Origin: Acidobacteriota bacterium
Lineage (GTDB): Bacteria > Acidobacteriota > Thermoanaerobaculia > Gp7-AA8
Assembly: GCA_021781455.1 (NCBI GenBank)
Contig: JAJXWV010000011.1
Location: 1 to 52,899, forward strand
DNA length: 52,899 nucleotides
Direction: 5' to 3'
Numbering within the stretch: position 1 is the stretch's first letter; each line of letters starts with the position of its first letter. Position numbers and translations under genes: made by a program. This document shows positions 1 through 6,839 of the stretch, in pieces. The notes beneath the pieces are model-generated. The model did not search any database, was not told the DNA's origin, and worked only from the letters and a program-made list of their open reading frames with translations.

Positions 1-322
1 TCCGATCTTCTTCCTTTTTTTTGGCCACGACGGAGATGTCTGCGACGCGTATCACGAGCTTGAAGACAAGCCGTCGAGTGCGGTGAGTTTCGGCGGTGCC
101 GGATGAGGGGGCGACTGTAGTCGCGACCATGCGTGACGCTGCCGCTCATCGATCCAATCGTGGCACTGCTCGGCCGCGGATGCGGACGCCAAGCGCGGCG
201 GTGAGTCGCAAGAGGTCTATTCGACTGGAATCGCGCGTCGGAGCAGGGACGTGCGCGGCGCGGCCTAGCGGAGCGCAATCCCGGGCTTTGATTGGCCGTT
301 GGATGTCTCGCGAATCTCAAAT
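1..322. other. Stretch without a recognisable gene
   Basis: I see no convincing coding region here. Open frames crossing this stretch run through the tRNA-Ser and the repeat element, so they look like chance frames of GC-rich DNA. The left part is more AT-rich than most of the window, with a run of T at about positions 14-22. Confidence 0.5.
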
Positions 323-412
323 TGGCGGAGGAGGTGGGATTCGAACCCACGGTACGGTTTCCCGTACGGCGGTTTTCAAGACCGCTGCCTTAAACCACTC
401 GGCCACCCCTCC
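323..412 (-). tRNA. tRNA-Ser (anticodon UGA)
   Basis: Read on the minus strand, the sequence folds as a class II tRNA with a long variable arm. The acceptor arms GGAGGGG and CTCCTCC pair with one G-U, the discriminator is G, and an encoded CCA follows. The anticodon stem GCGGT/ACCGC encloses the loop CTTGAAA, giving anticodon UGA. The variable arm hairpin is TACGG/CCGTA and the T arm contains GGTTCGAATCC. The total of 90 nt fits tRNA-Ser. It decodes UCA and, by wobble, other UCN codons. Confidence 0.95.
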
Positions 413-465
413 GGGATCACGTTCAACGAGGATGCACGTGCGTGCATTTCTCCGCGTCAGATCGC

Positions 466-556
466 AGATGGCAGATCGCAGATCGCAGGCAGTCTGGCAA
501 TTGGTGAACGGCCGTGCATTCTCGCCGAGCTCCCTGCGATCTGCGATCTGCCATCT
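466..556. repeat. CAG-heptamer hairpin element, locus 1
   Basis: Two perfect 24-nt inverted arms lie at 466-489 and 533-556, separated by 43 nt. Each arm is made of 7-nt units, CAGATCG with one CAGATGG. The right arm runs into the stop codon of the MglA-like gene: that gene's TAG is 557-555 on the minus strand, so the stop shares bases 555-556 with the element. A terminator-like or mRNA-end role is possible but inferred. Confidence 0.85.
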
Positions 557-1733
557 ACGTCAGGAGATTCACATCCAGCGTGATCTTCAGCCGCAGGCGA
601 CGGTGGTTGCGCAGCTCTTCGAGTGAGAGATTGATCGGGATGCTGACTTCCTTGACCAGGCCGTCGGTCGACCGGCGCTCGGTGGGCGTCGCAGGCGGCG
701 AGGCCACAGCGGCCGCTCTCGACGGCGCCAGGGGCTCGTTGTCCAGCAGCGGCAACGAGTCGAGGATGCCGGCCGGCAGCGGAATCTCGATCGACGCCAG
801 CGGGATCTCGGAAGGAAGCGGCGGGGCCTGGGGCGGAGTCCCCGGCGTGCTGAAGTAGTCGGTCGCATCTTCGAACGGACCTCGCTCGAGTTCCTCCTGC
901 GGCTGGGGCGGCTGGGGCGGCTGCTGCGGCGCAGCGAGCAGCTCCGTCGGCACGAGCGGGATCGTGTCGTCGTGAACGTCGTCGAGCTCGAACTCGCCTT
1001 CGCTCACGGGAGAAAGCGGAATGCGTCCGTCGGTTACAGGTGCCGGCCCCTCTTCGGCCTCTTCCCAGAGCGACTCGGGCGCGGCGGCCTCCGTCGGCAC
1101 GTTGAGGATCTGGATGTCCTTTTCGAGCGGCTCCGATCCGGCCAGGTTGTATTTCCGGATCAGGTGGGCGAGGACCAGCTGCGTGATGCCCTTGAGTGTC
1201 TCCTCGACGCCGATGCCGGTCGTGGCCACCGACTCGAACGACGGCGCGCGCAGCTTGTTGATGGCAGCGTCGAGGTTCGCGACCGGCTGCGCGTTCGGGA
1301 GGTCGCGCTTGTTGTACTGAATCACGATCGGCATCTCGCGGATGCGGACGCCCTGGCGCTTGAGGTTGTCCTCGAGATTCTGCAGGCTCTCCAGGTTCGC
1401 GTCGAGCGCGAAATCCTGGCTGTCGGCGACGAACACCACCCCGTCCGCGCCCTTCAGAACCAGCTGCCGGGTGGAGTTGTAGTAGACCTGCCCGGGCACG
1501 GTGTAGAGCTGCAGTTTCGTGCGCATGCCGCGGATCTTGCCGAGGTCGAGGGGGAGGAAGTCGAAGAACAGCGTGCGGTCCGTCTTGGTGGCGAGCGAGA
1601 GCATCTTGCTCTTGTTGTTCGACGGCAACGAGTCGTAAACGAACTGGAGATTCGTCGTTTTCCCGCAGAGGCCGGGACCGTAGTAGACGATCTTCGCCGT
1701 GATTTCCTTGGTGGCGTAGTTGAAGAGGACCAT
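555..1733 (-). CDS. MglA-like Ras-superfamily GTPase with long C-terminal extension
   Basis: A 392-residue protein. The first ~195 residues match the MglA family: P-loop GPGLCGKT at 19-26, the MglA-type switch motif TVPGQ at 78-82 (in place of DxxGQ), and the guanine-specificity motif NKRD at 141-144. MglA proteins are cytoplasmic GTPases that set cell polarity and motility in myxobacteria and relatives. Residues ~200-392 are an extra region rich in Pro, Glu and Asp with a basic end, without a family I recognise; typical MglA is ~195 residues. I chose ATG 1733 because the family start M-x-F-x-x is there; the frame remains open further upstream only through repeat DNA. No mglB or motility genes are nearby, so the partner is unknown. 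Confidence 0.85.
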   Translation of the reverse strand: MVLFNYATKEITAKIVYYGPGLCGKTTNLQFVYDSLPSNNKSKMLSLATKTDRTLFFDFLPLDLGKIRGMRTKLQLYTVPGQVYYNSTRQLVLKGADGVVFVADSQDFALDANLESLQNLEDNLKRQGVRIREMPIVIQYNKRDLPNAQPVANLDAAINKLRAPSFESVATTGIGVEETLKGITQLVLAHLIRKYNLAGSEPLEKDIQILNVPTEAAAPESLWEEAEEGPAPVTDGRIPLSPVSEGEFELDDVHDDTIPLVPTELLAAPQQPPQPPQPQEELERGPFEDATDYFSTPGTPPQAPPLPSEIPLASIEIPLPAGILDSLPLLDNEPLAPSRAAAVASPPATPTERRSTDGLVKEVSIPINLSLEELRNHRRLRLKITLDVNLLT

Positions 1734-1790
1734 TGTCGACGAGTCTCGAGAGGTTGAGGGTAGCGGGCACGCCCTGAAACTGTCAACGAA

Positions 1791-1897
1791 GCAGACCACA
1801 GACGGCAGACCACAGGCCACAGACCACAGACCGCCGAGGCCGACCGTGTCGAGTCCATGGTCTGCGGTCTGTGGCCTGTGGTCTGCGGTCTGTGGCC
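1791..1897. repeat. CAG-heptamer hairpin element, locus 2
   Basis: Inverted arrays of 7-nt units (CAGACCA, CAGACCG and close variants) lie at about 1791-1830 and 1859-1897. The core 1805-1825 is perfectly complementary to 1866-1886. The element sits in the gap between the divergent MglA-like gene and the first amidohydrolase, so it probably lies between or over their promoters. Confidence 0.85.
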
Positions 1898-1953
1898 CGG
1901 CCTCTGCGGTAACATGCGCGCCTTTACCAGCCTCAGCGAAAGGATGACGGTCG

Positions 1954-3555
1954 ATGTCTCGAGGTCGATTCGCGCTCCTGTTCCTTCTCCTCCTCCTCCT
2001 CGTCTCTGCTCCGCTTTGGGCAGCCGCTCCCGGCGTCTACGCGATCACGGGGGGGACGCTGCACACGGCCAGCGGGCCCGACGTGCCGAATGGAGTCGTG
2101 CTCATCCGCGACGGCCTCATCGAGGCGGCTGGTGCGAACGTGGCGATCCCGGCGGATGCAATGGTCATCGAAGTGCACGGCGCGCACGTCTATCCGGGGC
2201 TCATCGACGCACAGACGTCGGTCGGCTTTCCATCCCCTCCCGTGACGGCGCGGCGGCGTGGACCGCGGCTCCAGCAGCCGGCTGCCGAGTCGCTTCCCGA
2301 GACGTCGCCGGCGTTTCTGGCCACGCGCAATGTGAAGCTGACCGAGGCCGACCTCGACGCCCGCCGCGTTACCGGCGTTCTGACGATCATCACCGCCCCG
2401 TCGTTCGGGATCTTCAACGGCCAGTCGGCCGTCCTGAACCTCGGCAGCGAGCCGGCGGAGTCGCGCATCGTGAAGACGCCGGCGGCCCTGCAGATCTCGT
2501 TCAATCCGAGACCGTCGTGGACGTTTCCCGACTCGCTGATGGGGGTCATCGCCGACATCCGCCAGACGATGCTCGACGCGCAGCAGTACTCGGCAGCGCA
2601 CGCGATCTACGAAAAGAATCCCGCCGGGAACAGGCGGCCGGAGACGGATGAATCACTGGCGGCGCTCGCGCCTGTGCTGTCCCGCGAGGTGCCGGTGGTC
2701 TTCGTGGCGGACTCGGAACTGATGATCCGCCGCGCCCAGGCGATCGCCCGCGAGTTCAACCTGCGCATGATCGTGTCGGGAGCGCGCCAGGGCTACCGGA
2801 TGGCGGATGATCTGCGCACGGTCCCGGTGCTGGTCTCGGTGAAATGGCCGGCGCCCCCGGCCAGGCGCGAGGATCGCGAAGATCAGCCCCTGCGGGTGAT
2901 TCGCGACCGACAGCTCGAGCCGACGACGCCTGCAGCGCTGGCGAAGAGCGGTGCTCAATTCGCGCTCGTGTCGGGGCCCGGGAAAGCCGGCGACTTCATC
3001 CCTGGCATCCGCAAGGCCATCGACAATGGGCTGTCCGCCGATGAGGCGTTGCGAGCGGTCACGATCGCGCCGGCGAGAATCTTCGGCGTCGACCGGCAGC
3101 TCGGTTCGCTGGATCGCGGCAAGATCGCCAACGTCGTCATCAGCGACAAGCCGATCTTCGCGAAAGAGGCGAAGGTCACGCGCGTTTTCGTCGACGGCCG
3201 GGAGGTGCGCCTGCCTGCTTCGGAGAAACACGCCGGCGAGAGCCCCGCGTCTCCCATCGACGGCGCCTGGAGCCTCACCGTGCGCATGCCGCAGGGCGAG
3301 GTGGCCATCAGCGCCACCCTGCATGCCGAGGACGGAAGGCTCACCGGCAATTTCTCGAGCGAGAAGGGCTCCGGCGACATTCGCGGCGGCAGCTTCGACG
3401 GCACCAACGTCGAGTTCACGCTCTCCATGCGCGGACAGCAGGAGACCGAGTCCGGAGACTGGCTCTTCCACGGCTCGCTTCAGGATTCGAAGCTCTTCGG
3501 CACGGTCAGCACGAATCTCGGCACCTTCCAGTTCAGCGGGAGCAAGGGACGATGA
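1954..3555 (+). CDS. Exported amidohydrolase-family protein lacking the metal-binding HxH
   Basis: 533 residues with a clear Sec signal peptide (basic start, then a run of leucines, cleavage near Ala-Ala-Ala at 23-26). It has the amidohydrolase layout: an N-terminal beta part (ITGGTLHTASG), the PGLIDA turn where the active-site HxH should follow, and a C-terminal TIAPARIFGV...GSLDRGKIANVVI block. Instead of HxH the sequence reads PGLIDAQTSVG, so the usual zinc site is absent. Residues ~425-533 add a beta-rich domain (IDGAWSLTV...). I infer a non-catalytic or altered member. It is the first gene of a three-gene operon; its TGA overlaps the next ATG. Confidence 0.8.
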   Translation: MSRGRFALLFLLLLLLVSAPLWAAAPGVYAITGGTLHTASGPDVPNGVVLIRDGLIEAAGANVAIPADAMVIEVHGAHVYPGLIDAQTSVGFPSPPVTARRRGPRLQQPAAESLPETSPAFLATRNVKLTEADLDARRVTGVLTIITAPSFGIFNGQSAVLNLGSEPAESRIVKTPAALQISFNPRPSWTFPDSLMGVIADIRQTMLDAQQYSAAHAIYEKNPAGNRRPETDESLAALAPVLSREVPVVFVADSELMIRRAQAIAREFNLRMIVSGARQGYRMADDLRTVPVLVSVKWPAPPARREDREDQPLRVIRDRQLEPTTPAALAKSGAQFALVSGPGKAGDFIPGIRKAIDNGLSADEALRAVTIAPARIFGVDRQLGSLDRGKIANVVISDKPIFAKEAKVTRVFVDGREVRLPASEKHAGESPASPIDGAWSLTVRMPQGEVAISATLHAEDGRLTGNFSSEKGSGDIRGGSFDGTNVEFTLSMRGQQETESGDWLFHGSLQDSKLFGTVSTNLGTFQFSGSKGR

Positions 3556-4988
3556 GAACAGCGAACAGCGAACAGCGGGCAGCGAGCAGAAGAGAGCGAC
3601 ACGCGCTGGCTTCGGCACGACCTCTCGCGGTCGGTTTCGCCATCGCGATCGCCATCGCGATGAGCGCGTCGGCTGCGCAGCCGGTGGCCGCGCCCGTCAC
3701 CGTCATCCGCCACGCCACGATCCTGACGATCACGAAAGGAACGATCCCGGACGGCGCCGTCGTCATTCGCGGGTCGAAGATCGACTGGGTCGGTCCGGAC
3801 GCCTCGGCTTCCCTTCCTGCGGGGGCTCGCGTCATCGACGCCACCGGCAAGTTCGTGATGCCCGGAATCGTCGACACCCACAGTCACACCGCGATCGAAG
3901 GCGGCATCAACGAGGTCTCGCTGCCGAACACCGGGATGGTCCGCATCGCCGACGTGCTCACGAACGAAGACATCAACGTCTATCGCGAGCTCGCCGGCGG
4001 CACGACCACCGCGCTGGTCCTGCACGGCTCGGCGAATCCGATCGGCGGACAGAGCCAGATCGTGAAGTGGAAATGGGGCCGTCCGGTCAGCGAGTGGATC
4101 GTCGCCGACGCGCCTCGAACGATCAAGTTCGCCCTCGGCGAGAACCCGAAGAGCTCGAACTTCCGTCCCCCTCCCGGCATCCCGCTGCAGTACCCCGCCA
4201 CGCGCATGGGCGTCGAGGAGGTCATCCGAGGCGCCTTCGTCAGCGCCCGCGACTACATGGCGAAGTGGGACGAGTACAACGCGCGAAAAGCGCGCGGCGG
4301 GAATCCCATCCCGCCGCGCAAGGACCTTCTGATGGAAGAGATGGCCGACGTCTTGCGCGGCAAGGTCGACGTCCACGCCCACTGCTACCGCGAGGACGAG
4401 ATCATGATGCTGCTCAACCTCGGCGACGAGGAGGGCTTCAAGATCCGCGAGCTCCAGCACGTGCTGGAAGGCTACAAGGTGGCGAAGGAGATCGCCGCGC
4501 ACGGCGCCGGCGGCGGCACCTTCATCGACTGGTGGGGCTTCAAGGCAGAGGCGTACGACGCCATCCCGTACAACGTGGCCATGCTGGTGCGGGCGGGCGT
4601 GCTGACCTCCGTCAACTCCGATTCCGACGAGCTGGCGCGACGCCTCAACCAGGATGCCGCCAAGGCCATGAAGTACGGCGGACTGTCCGAGGAGGAGGCG
4701 CTGAAGCTCTGCACGATCAACGGTGCCAGGCAGCTGCGCCTCGACCATCGCATCGGTTCGATCGAGGCCGGCAAGGACGCCGATCTCGTCATCTGGACCG
4801 GGCATCCGCTGTCGACCTACTCGCGCGTCGAGACGACGTTCATCGAAGGAGAGGTCTACTTCGACCGCGCCCGGGATCTCGCCAACCGTCAGGTGCTGGC
4901 GCAGGAGAAGCGCGACCGCCTGAAGAAGGAAGCCGAGGAAGAAGCGAAGAGCAAGCCGGTGAAGGGGGCGAATCATGAGACGCGATGA
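3552..4988 (+). CDS. Exported amidohydrolase with intact metal site
   Basis: 478 residues of the metal-dependent amidohydrolase (imidazolonepropionase-like) superfamily. The metal-binding HxH is present (GIVDTHSHTAIEG), with further likely ligands in VHAHCYRE and an Asp in SVNSDSDEL. The C-terminal LRLDHRIGSIEAGKDADLVIW is characteristic. The N-terminus is a hydrophobic export segment (FAIAIAIAMSASAAQ) preceded by ~25 polar residues. The ATG overlaps the upstream stop as ATGA, suggesting translational coupling. The extra N-terminal residues are encoded by CAGCGAA-type heptamers (3556-3590). The substrate cannot be read from the sequence; a periplasmic peptidase or cyclic-amide hydrolase role is plausible. 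Confidence 0.85.
   Translation: MRTANSEQRAASRRERHALASARPLAVGFAIAIAIAMSASAAQPVAAPVTVIRHATILTITKGTIPDGAVVIRGSKIDWVGPDASASLPAGARVIDATGKFVMPGIVDTHSHTAIEGGINEVSLPNTGMVRIADVLTNEDINVYRELAGGTTTALVLHGSANPIGGQSQIVKWKWGRPVSEWIVADAPRTIKFALGENPKSSNFRPPPGIPLQYPATRMGVEEVIRGAFVSARDYMAKWDEYNARKARGGNPIPPRKDLLMEEMADVLRGKVDVHAHCYREDEIMMLLNLGDEEGFKIRELQHVLEGYKVAKEIAAHGAGGGTFIDWWGFKAEAYDAIPYNVAMLVRAGVLTSVNSDSDELARRLNQDAAKAMKYGGLSEEEALKLCTINGARQLRLDHRIGSIEAGKDADLVIWTGHPLSTYSRVETTFIEGEVYFDRARDLANRQVLAQEKRDRLKKEAEEEAKSKPVKGANHETR
3556..3590. repeat. CAG-heptamer array, locus 3 (single arm, in coding sequence)
   Basis: Three exact GAACAGC units (3556-3562, 3563-3569, 3570-3576) are followed by GGGCAGC and GAGCAGA, all in register. 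The array starts on the base after the TGA of the first amidohydrolase and encodes residues 2-13 of the second. I see no matching inverted arm nearby. Confidence 0.8.
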
Positions 4989-6390
4989 CGAAATGAGATC
5001 GCAGATCGCAGATCGCGGATCGCAGGCAGGGCAGAGCGGCGTTCACTCGCAGTCAGCGGATCGCCACCTGCGATCTGCGATCTGCCATCTGCGATCTGTT
5101 TTCCTGGCGCTCCTCGTCGCGCCGGCGCTGCTCGCCCAATCGGTCATCGTCAACAGCACCGGCAAGAAGCCGACGGTCGCGATCACGCACGCGGCGATCT
5201 ATCCGGTGACATCGGCGCCGATTCCCGACGGCACGATCGTCTTTTCGAAGGGCGTCATCACGGCCGTGGGAACGAACGTGGCGATTCCCGCGGATGCAAT
5301 GGTCATCGACGGCAAGGGCCTGTCGGTTTACCCCGGCCTGATCGATTCCGGCACCACCATCGGGCTGACGGAAGTCGATTCCGTTCCCGGTACGGTCGAT
5401 ACGACCGAGCTCGGCGACCTCAATCCGAACGCGCGCGCCGCGGTGGCAATCAATCCCAACAGCAATCTCATTCCGGTGGCGCGGATCAACGGCATCACCA
5501 GCGTGATCACGGAACCGCAGGGCGGGATCGTGTCCGGGCAGGATGCGCTGATCCAGCTGGCGGGATGGACTCCCGCCGAGATGGTCATCAAGGCGCCGGT
5601 GGCGCTGCATATCCGTTTTCCGCGCCTGCGCAGCGCGTCGTTCGAGGACGTGCCGCAGGACCAGGAAGCGGAGAAGAACGCTCGGAAGGTGTACACCGAG
5701 CAGGTCGACAAACTGCGCGATCTGTTCCGCGACGCACAGGCCTACGCGAAGGCGAACGACGCGCGAGCGAAGGACGCCAGGGTCCAGCGCTTCGATCGCG
5801 ACCTCATGCTGGAGTCGATGATCGACGTCGTGGAGGGGCGCGAGCCGGTGGTCATGCACGCCGATCTCGAGCGCGACATCCGCGCCGCCCTCGCGTTCGG
5901 CGACGAGTTCAAGCTGAAGGTGATCCTGGCCGGAGCCCAGGACGTCGGCCGCGTGATCCCCGAGATCAAGAGCCGCAACATTCCCGTGATTCTCGGGCCG
6001 ATCCTGGCTCTGCCGCAGCGCGAGGACGATCCCTACGACCTCCTCTTCTCGAACGCGAAAACGCTTTACGACAATGGCATCCGCTTCGCCATCCAGTCGA
6101 GCGACTCACACAACGTCCGCAATCTGCCCTATCACGCCGCCGCCTGCGCGGCGTTCGGCCTGCCGAAGGACGTGGCCCTGAAGGCGATCACGATCTTCCC
6201 GGCGGAGATCTTCGGCGTGGCCGATCGCGTCGGCTCACTCGAAGCCGGCAAGCGCGCCGACGTCGTCATCACCGACGGCGATCCGCTGGAGATCCGCACC
6301 AACGTCAAGCGCGTCTTCATCGCCGGAGAAGAAATCCCGATGGATTCGTACCAGACGCTGCTCTACAAGAAGTTCCTGCAGAAGCCGTGA
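4975..6390 (+). CDS. Exported amidohydrolase-family protein lacking HxH, with repeat-derived N-terminus
   Basis: 471 residues, third member of the amidohydrolase operon, overlapping the second gene by 14 nt. The family landmarks are TVAITHAAIYPVTSAPIPDGTI, PGLIDSGTTIGL (where HxH is expected and missing) and IFGVADRVGSLEAGKRADVVI. A conserved-looking DSHNVRNLPYHAA lies near residues 379-391. The signal peptide (SVFLALLVAPALLAQS) only begins at about residue 41, because residues ~8-41 are encoded by a heptamer hairpin element (4996-5097). ATG 4993 is an alternative in-frame start. I infer that the element lengthened the signal-peptide N-region. Loss of HxH suggests a non-hydrolytic or accessory subunit of the second gene's product. 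Confidence 0.8.
   Translation: MRRDDEMRSQIADRGSQAGQSGVHSQSADRHLRSAICHLRSVFLALLVAPALLAQSVIVNSTGKKPTVAITHAAIYPVTSAPIPDGTIVFSKGVITAVGTNVAIPADAMVIDGKGLSVYPGLIDSGTTIGLTEVDSVPGTVDTTELGDLNPNARAAVAINPNSNLIPVARINGITSVITEPQGGIVSGQDALIQLAGWTPAEMVIKAPVALHIRFPRLRSASFEDVPQDQEAEKNARKVYTEQVDKLRDLFRDAQAYAKANDARAKDARVQRFDRDLMLESMIDVVEGREPVVMHADLERDIRAALAFGDEFKLKVILAGAQDVGRVIPEIKSRNIPVILGPILALPQREDDPYDLLFSNAKTLYDNGIRFAIQSSDSHNVRNLPYHAAACAAFGLPKDVALKAITIFPAEIFGVADRVGSLEAGKRADVVITDGDPLEIRTNVKRVFIAGEEIPMDSYQTLLYKKFLQKP
4996..5097. repeat. CAG-heptamer hairpin element, locus 4 (inside a coding region)
   Basis: Inverted arms of 31 nt at 4996-5026 and 5067-5097 differ at only two paired positions. Units are CAGATCG with one CAGATGG in the right arm, the same order as at locus 1. 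The whole element is translated as part of the third amidohydrolase, ahead of its signal peptide. Confidence 0.9.
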
Positions 6391-6477
6391 AGGTCACCAG
6401 GTCACCAGGTCACCGGGTCACCGGGTCTCAGGGCGATGGTGGTGACTGCGGCCCGGCAACTCGGTGACCTGGTGACC
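6391..6477. repeat. GGT-octamer hairpin element A
   Basis: 8-nt units (GGTCACCA, then GGTCACCG) are repeated from 6392 to about 6428. A perfect 16-nt inverted pair lies at 6400-6415 and 6462-6477. The element begins directly after the TGA (6388-6390) of the third amidohydrolase and ends before the riboswitch. The 8-nt period distinguishes it from the 7-nt CAG elements. Confidence 0.8.
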
Positions 6478-6509
6478 AGGCAACCGTATACAATCCCGTC
6501 CCAGTTCTT

Positions 6510-6680
6510 TCATAAACCAGTTCCGATGTGGTGAACGGGAAGCCGGTGAAAAGCCGGCGCGGCCCCCGCCACTGTATCCGGCGACGACTCATGCGATCGG
6601 TTGTTGGCGACCCCCACTGCGCGTAGCGGGAAGGGCGCGTGAGAAGGAAGACCCGGAAGCCAGGAGACCGGCCCATCGGA
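6510..6680 (+). promoter_or_regulatory. Cobalamin (adenosylcobalamin-type) riboswitch
   Basis: The conserved core is visible: GGTGAACGGGAAGCCGGTG at ~6530-6548, then GCGCGGCCCCCGCCACTGTA around 6558-6576, and the 3' block GGAAGCCAGGAGACC at ~6654-6668. These match the Rfam cobalamin family consensus (GGGAA..GGTG, the B12 box GCC(C)CGCCACTG, and GAAGNCAGGAGAC). It lies in the leader of a BtuB-like receptor, so vitamin B12 should lower expression of the transporter. Exact ends are approximate. Confidence 0.95.
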
Positions 6681-6696
6681 CGAAGCGGGTAACCCG

Positions 6697-6757
6697 CAGC
6701 GGGCAGCGTGCAGGAGATCGTTCTCCTCGCGTGCCGCCTGCCGTGCGCTGCCCGCTG
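6697..6757. repeat. CAG-heptamer hairpin in the btuB leader
   Basis: The left array (GCAGCGG, GCAGCGT, GCAGGAG) and its inverted counterpart pair perfectly over 12 nt: 6697-6708 with 6746-6757. It lies between the riboswitch aptamer and the receptor gene. It could simply be an inserted element or may have become part of the expression platform. Confidence 0.65.
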
Positions 6758-6792
6758 AGACCAGTTCCTCCGGGGCGTCGGGGAGCGGCAGG

Positions 6793-6839
6793 GCGACTCC
6801 TCACGCCTCCGCTTCGGAGGGAAGCGAAATGGGAGTCGC
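6793..6839 (+). promoter_or_regulatory. btuB: Hairpin sequestering the btuB ribosome binding site
   Basis: GCGACTCC at 6793-6800 pairs perfectly with GGAGTCGC at 6832-6839, which contains the Shine-Dalgarno GGGAG and touches the ATG at 6840. An inner stem CCTCCG/CGGAGG lies at 6806-6811 and 6815-6820. This is a natural off-state for a translation-controlling riboswitch. The pairing is visible; the regulatory role is inferred from the upstream aptamer. Confidence 0.7.

Noticed and set aside
457-1770. 437-residue minus-strand ORF overlapping the MglA-like gene
   Set aside because: It is an Arg/Pro/Ala-rich out-of-frame shadow of the GTPase gene on the same strand.
3480-4976. 498-residue minus-strand ORF
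   Set aside because: It is antisense to the well-supported second amidohydrolase and shows no domain; long shadow frames are expected at this GC content.
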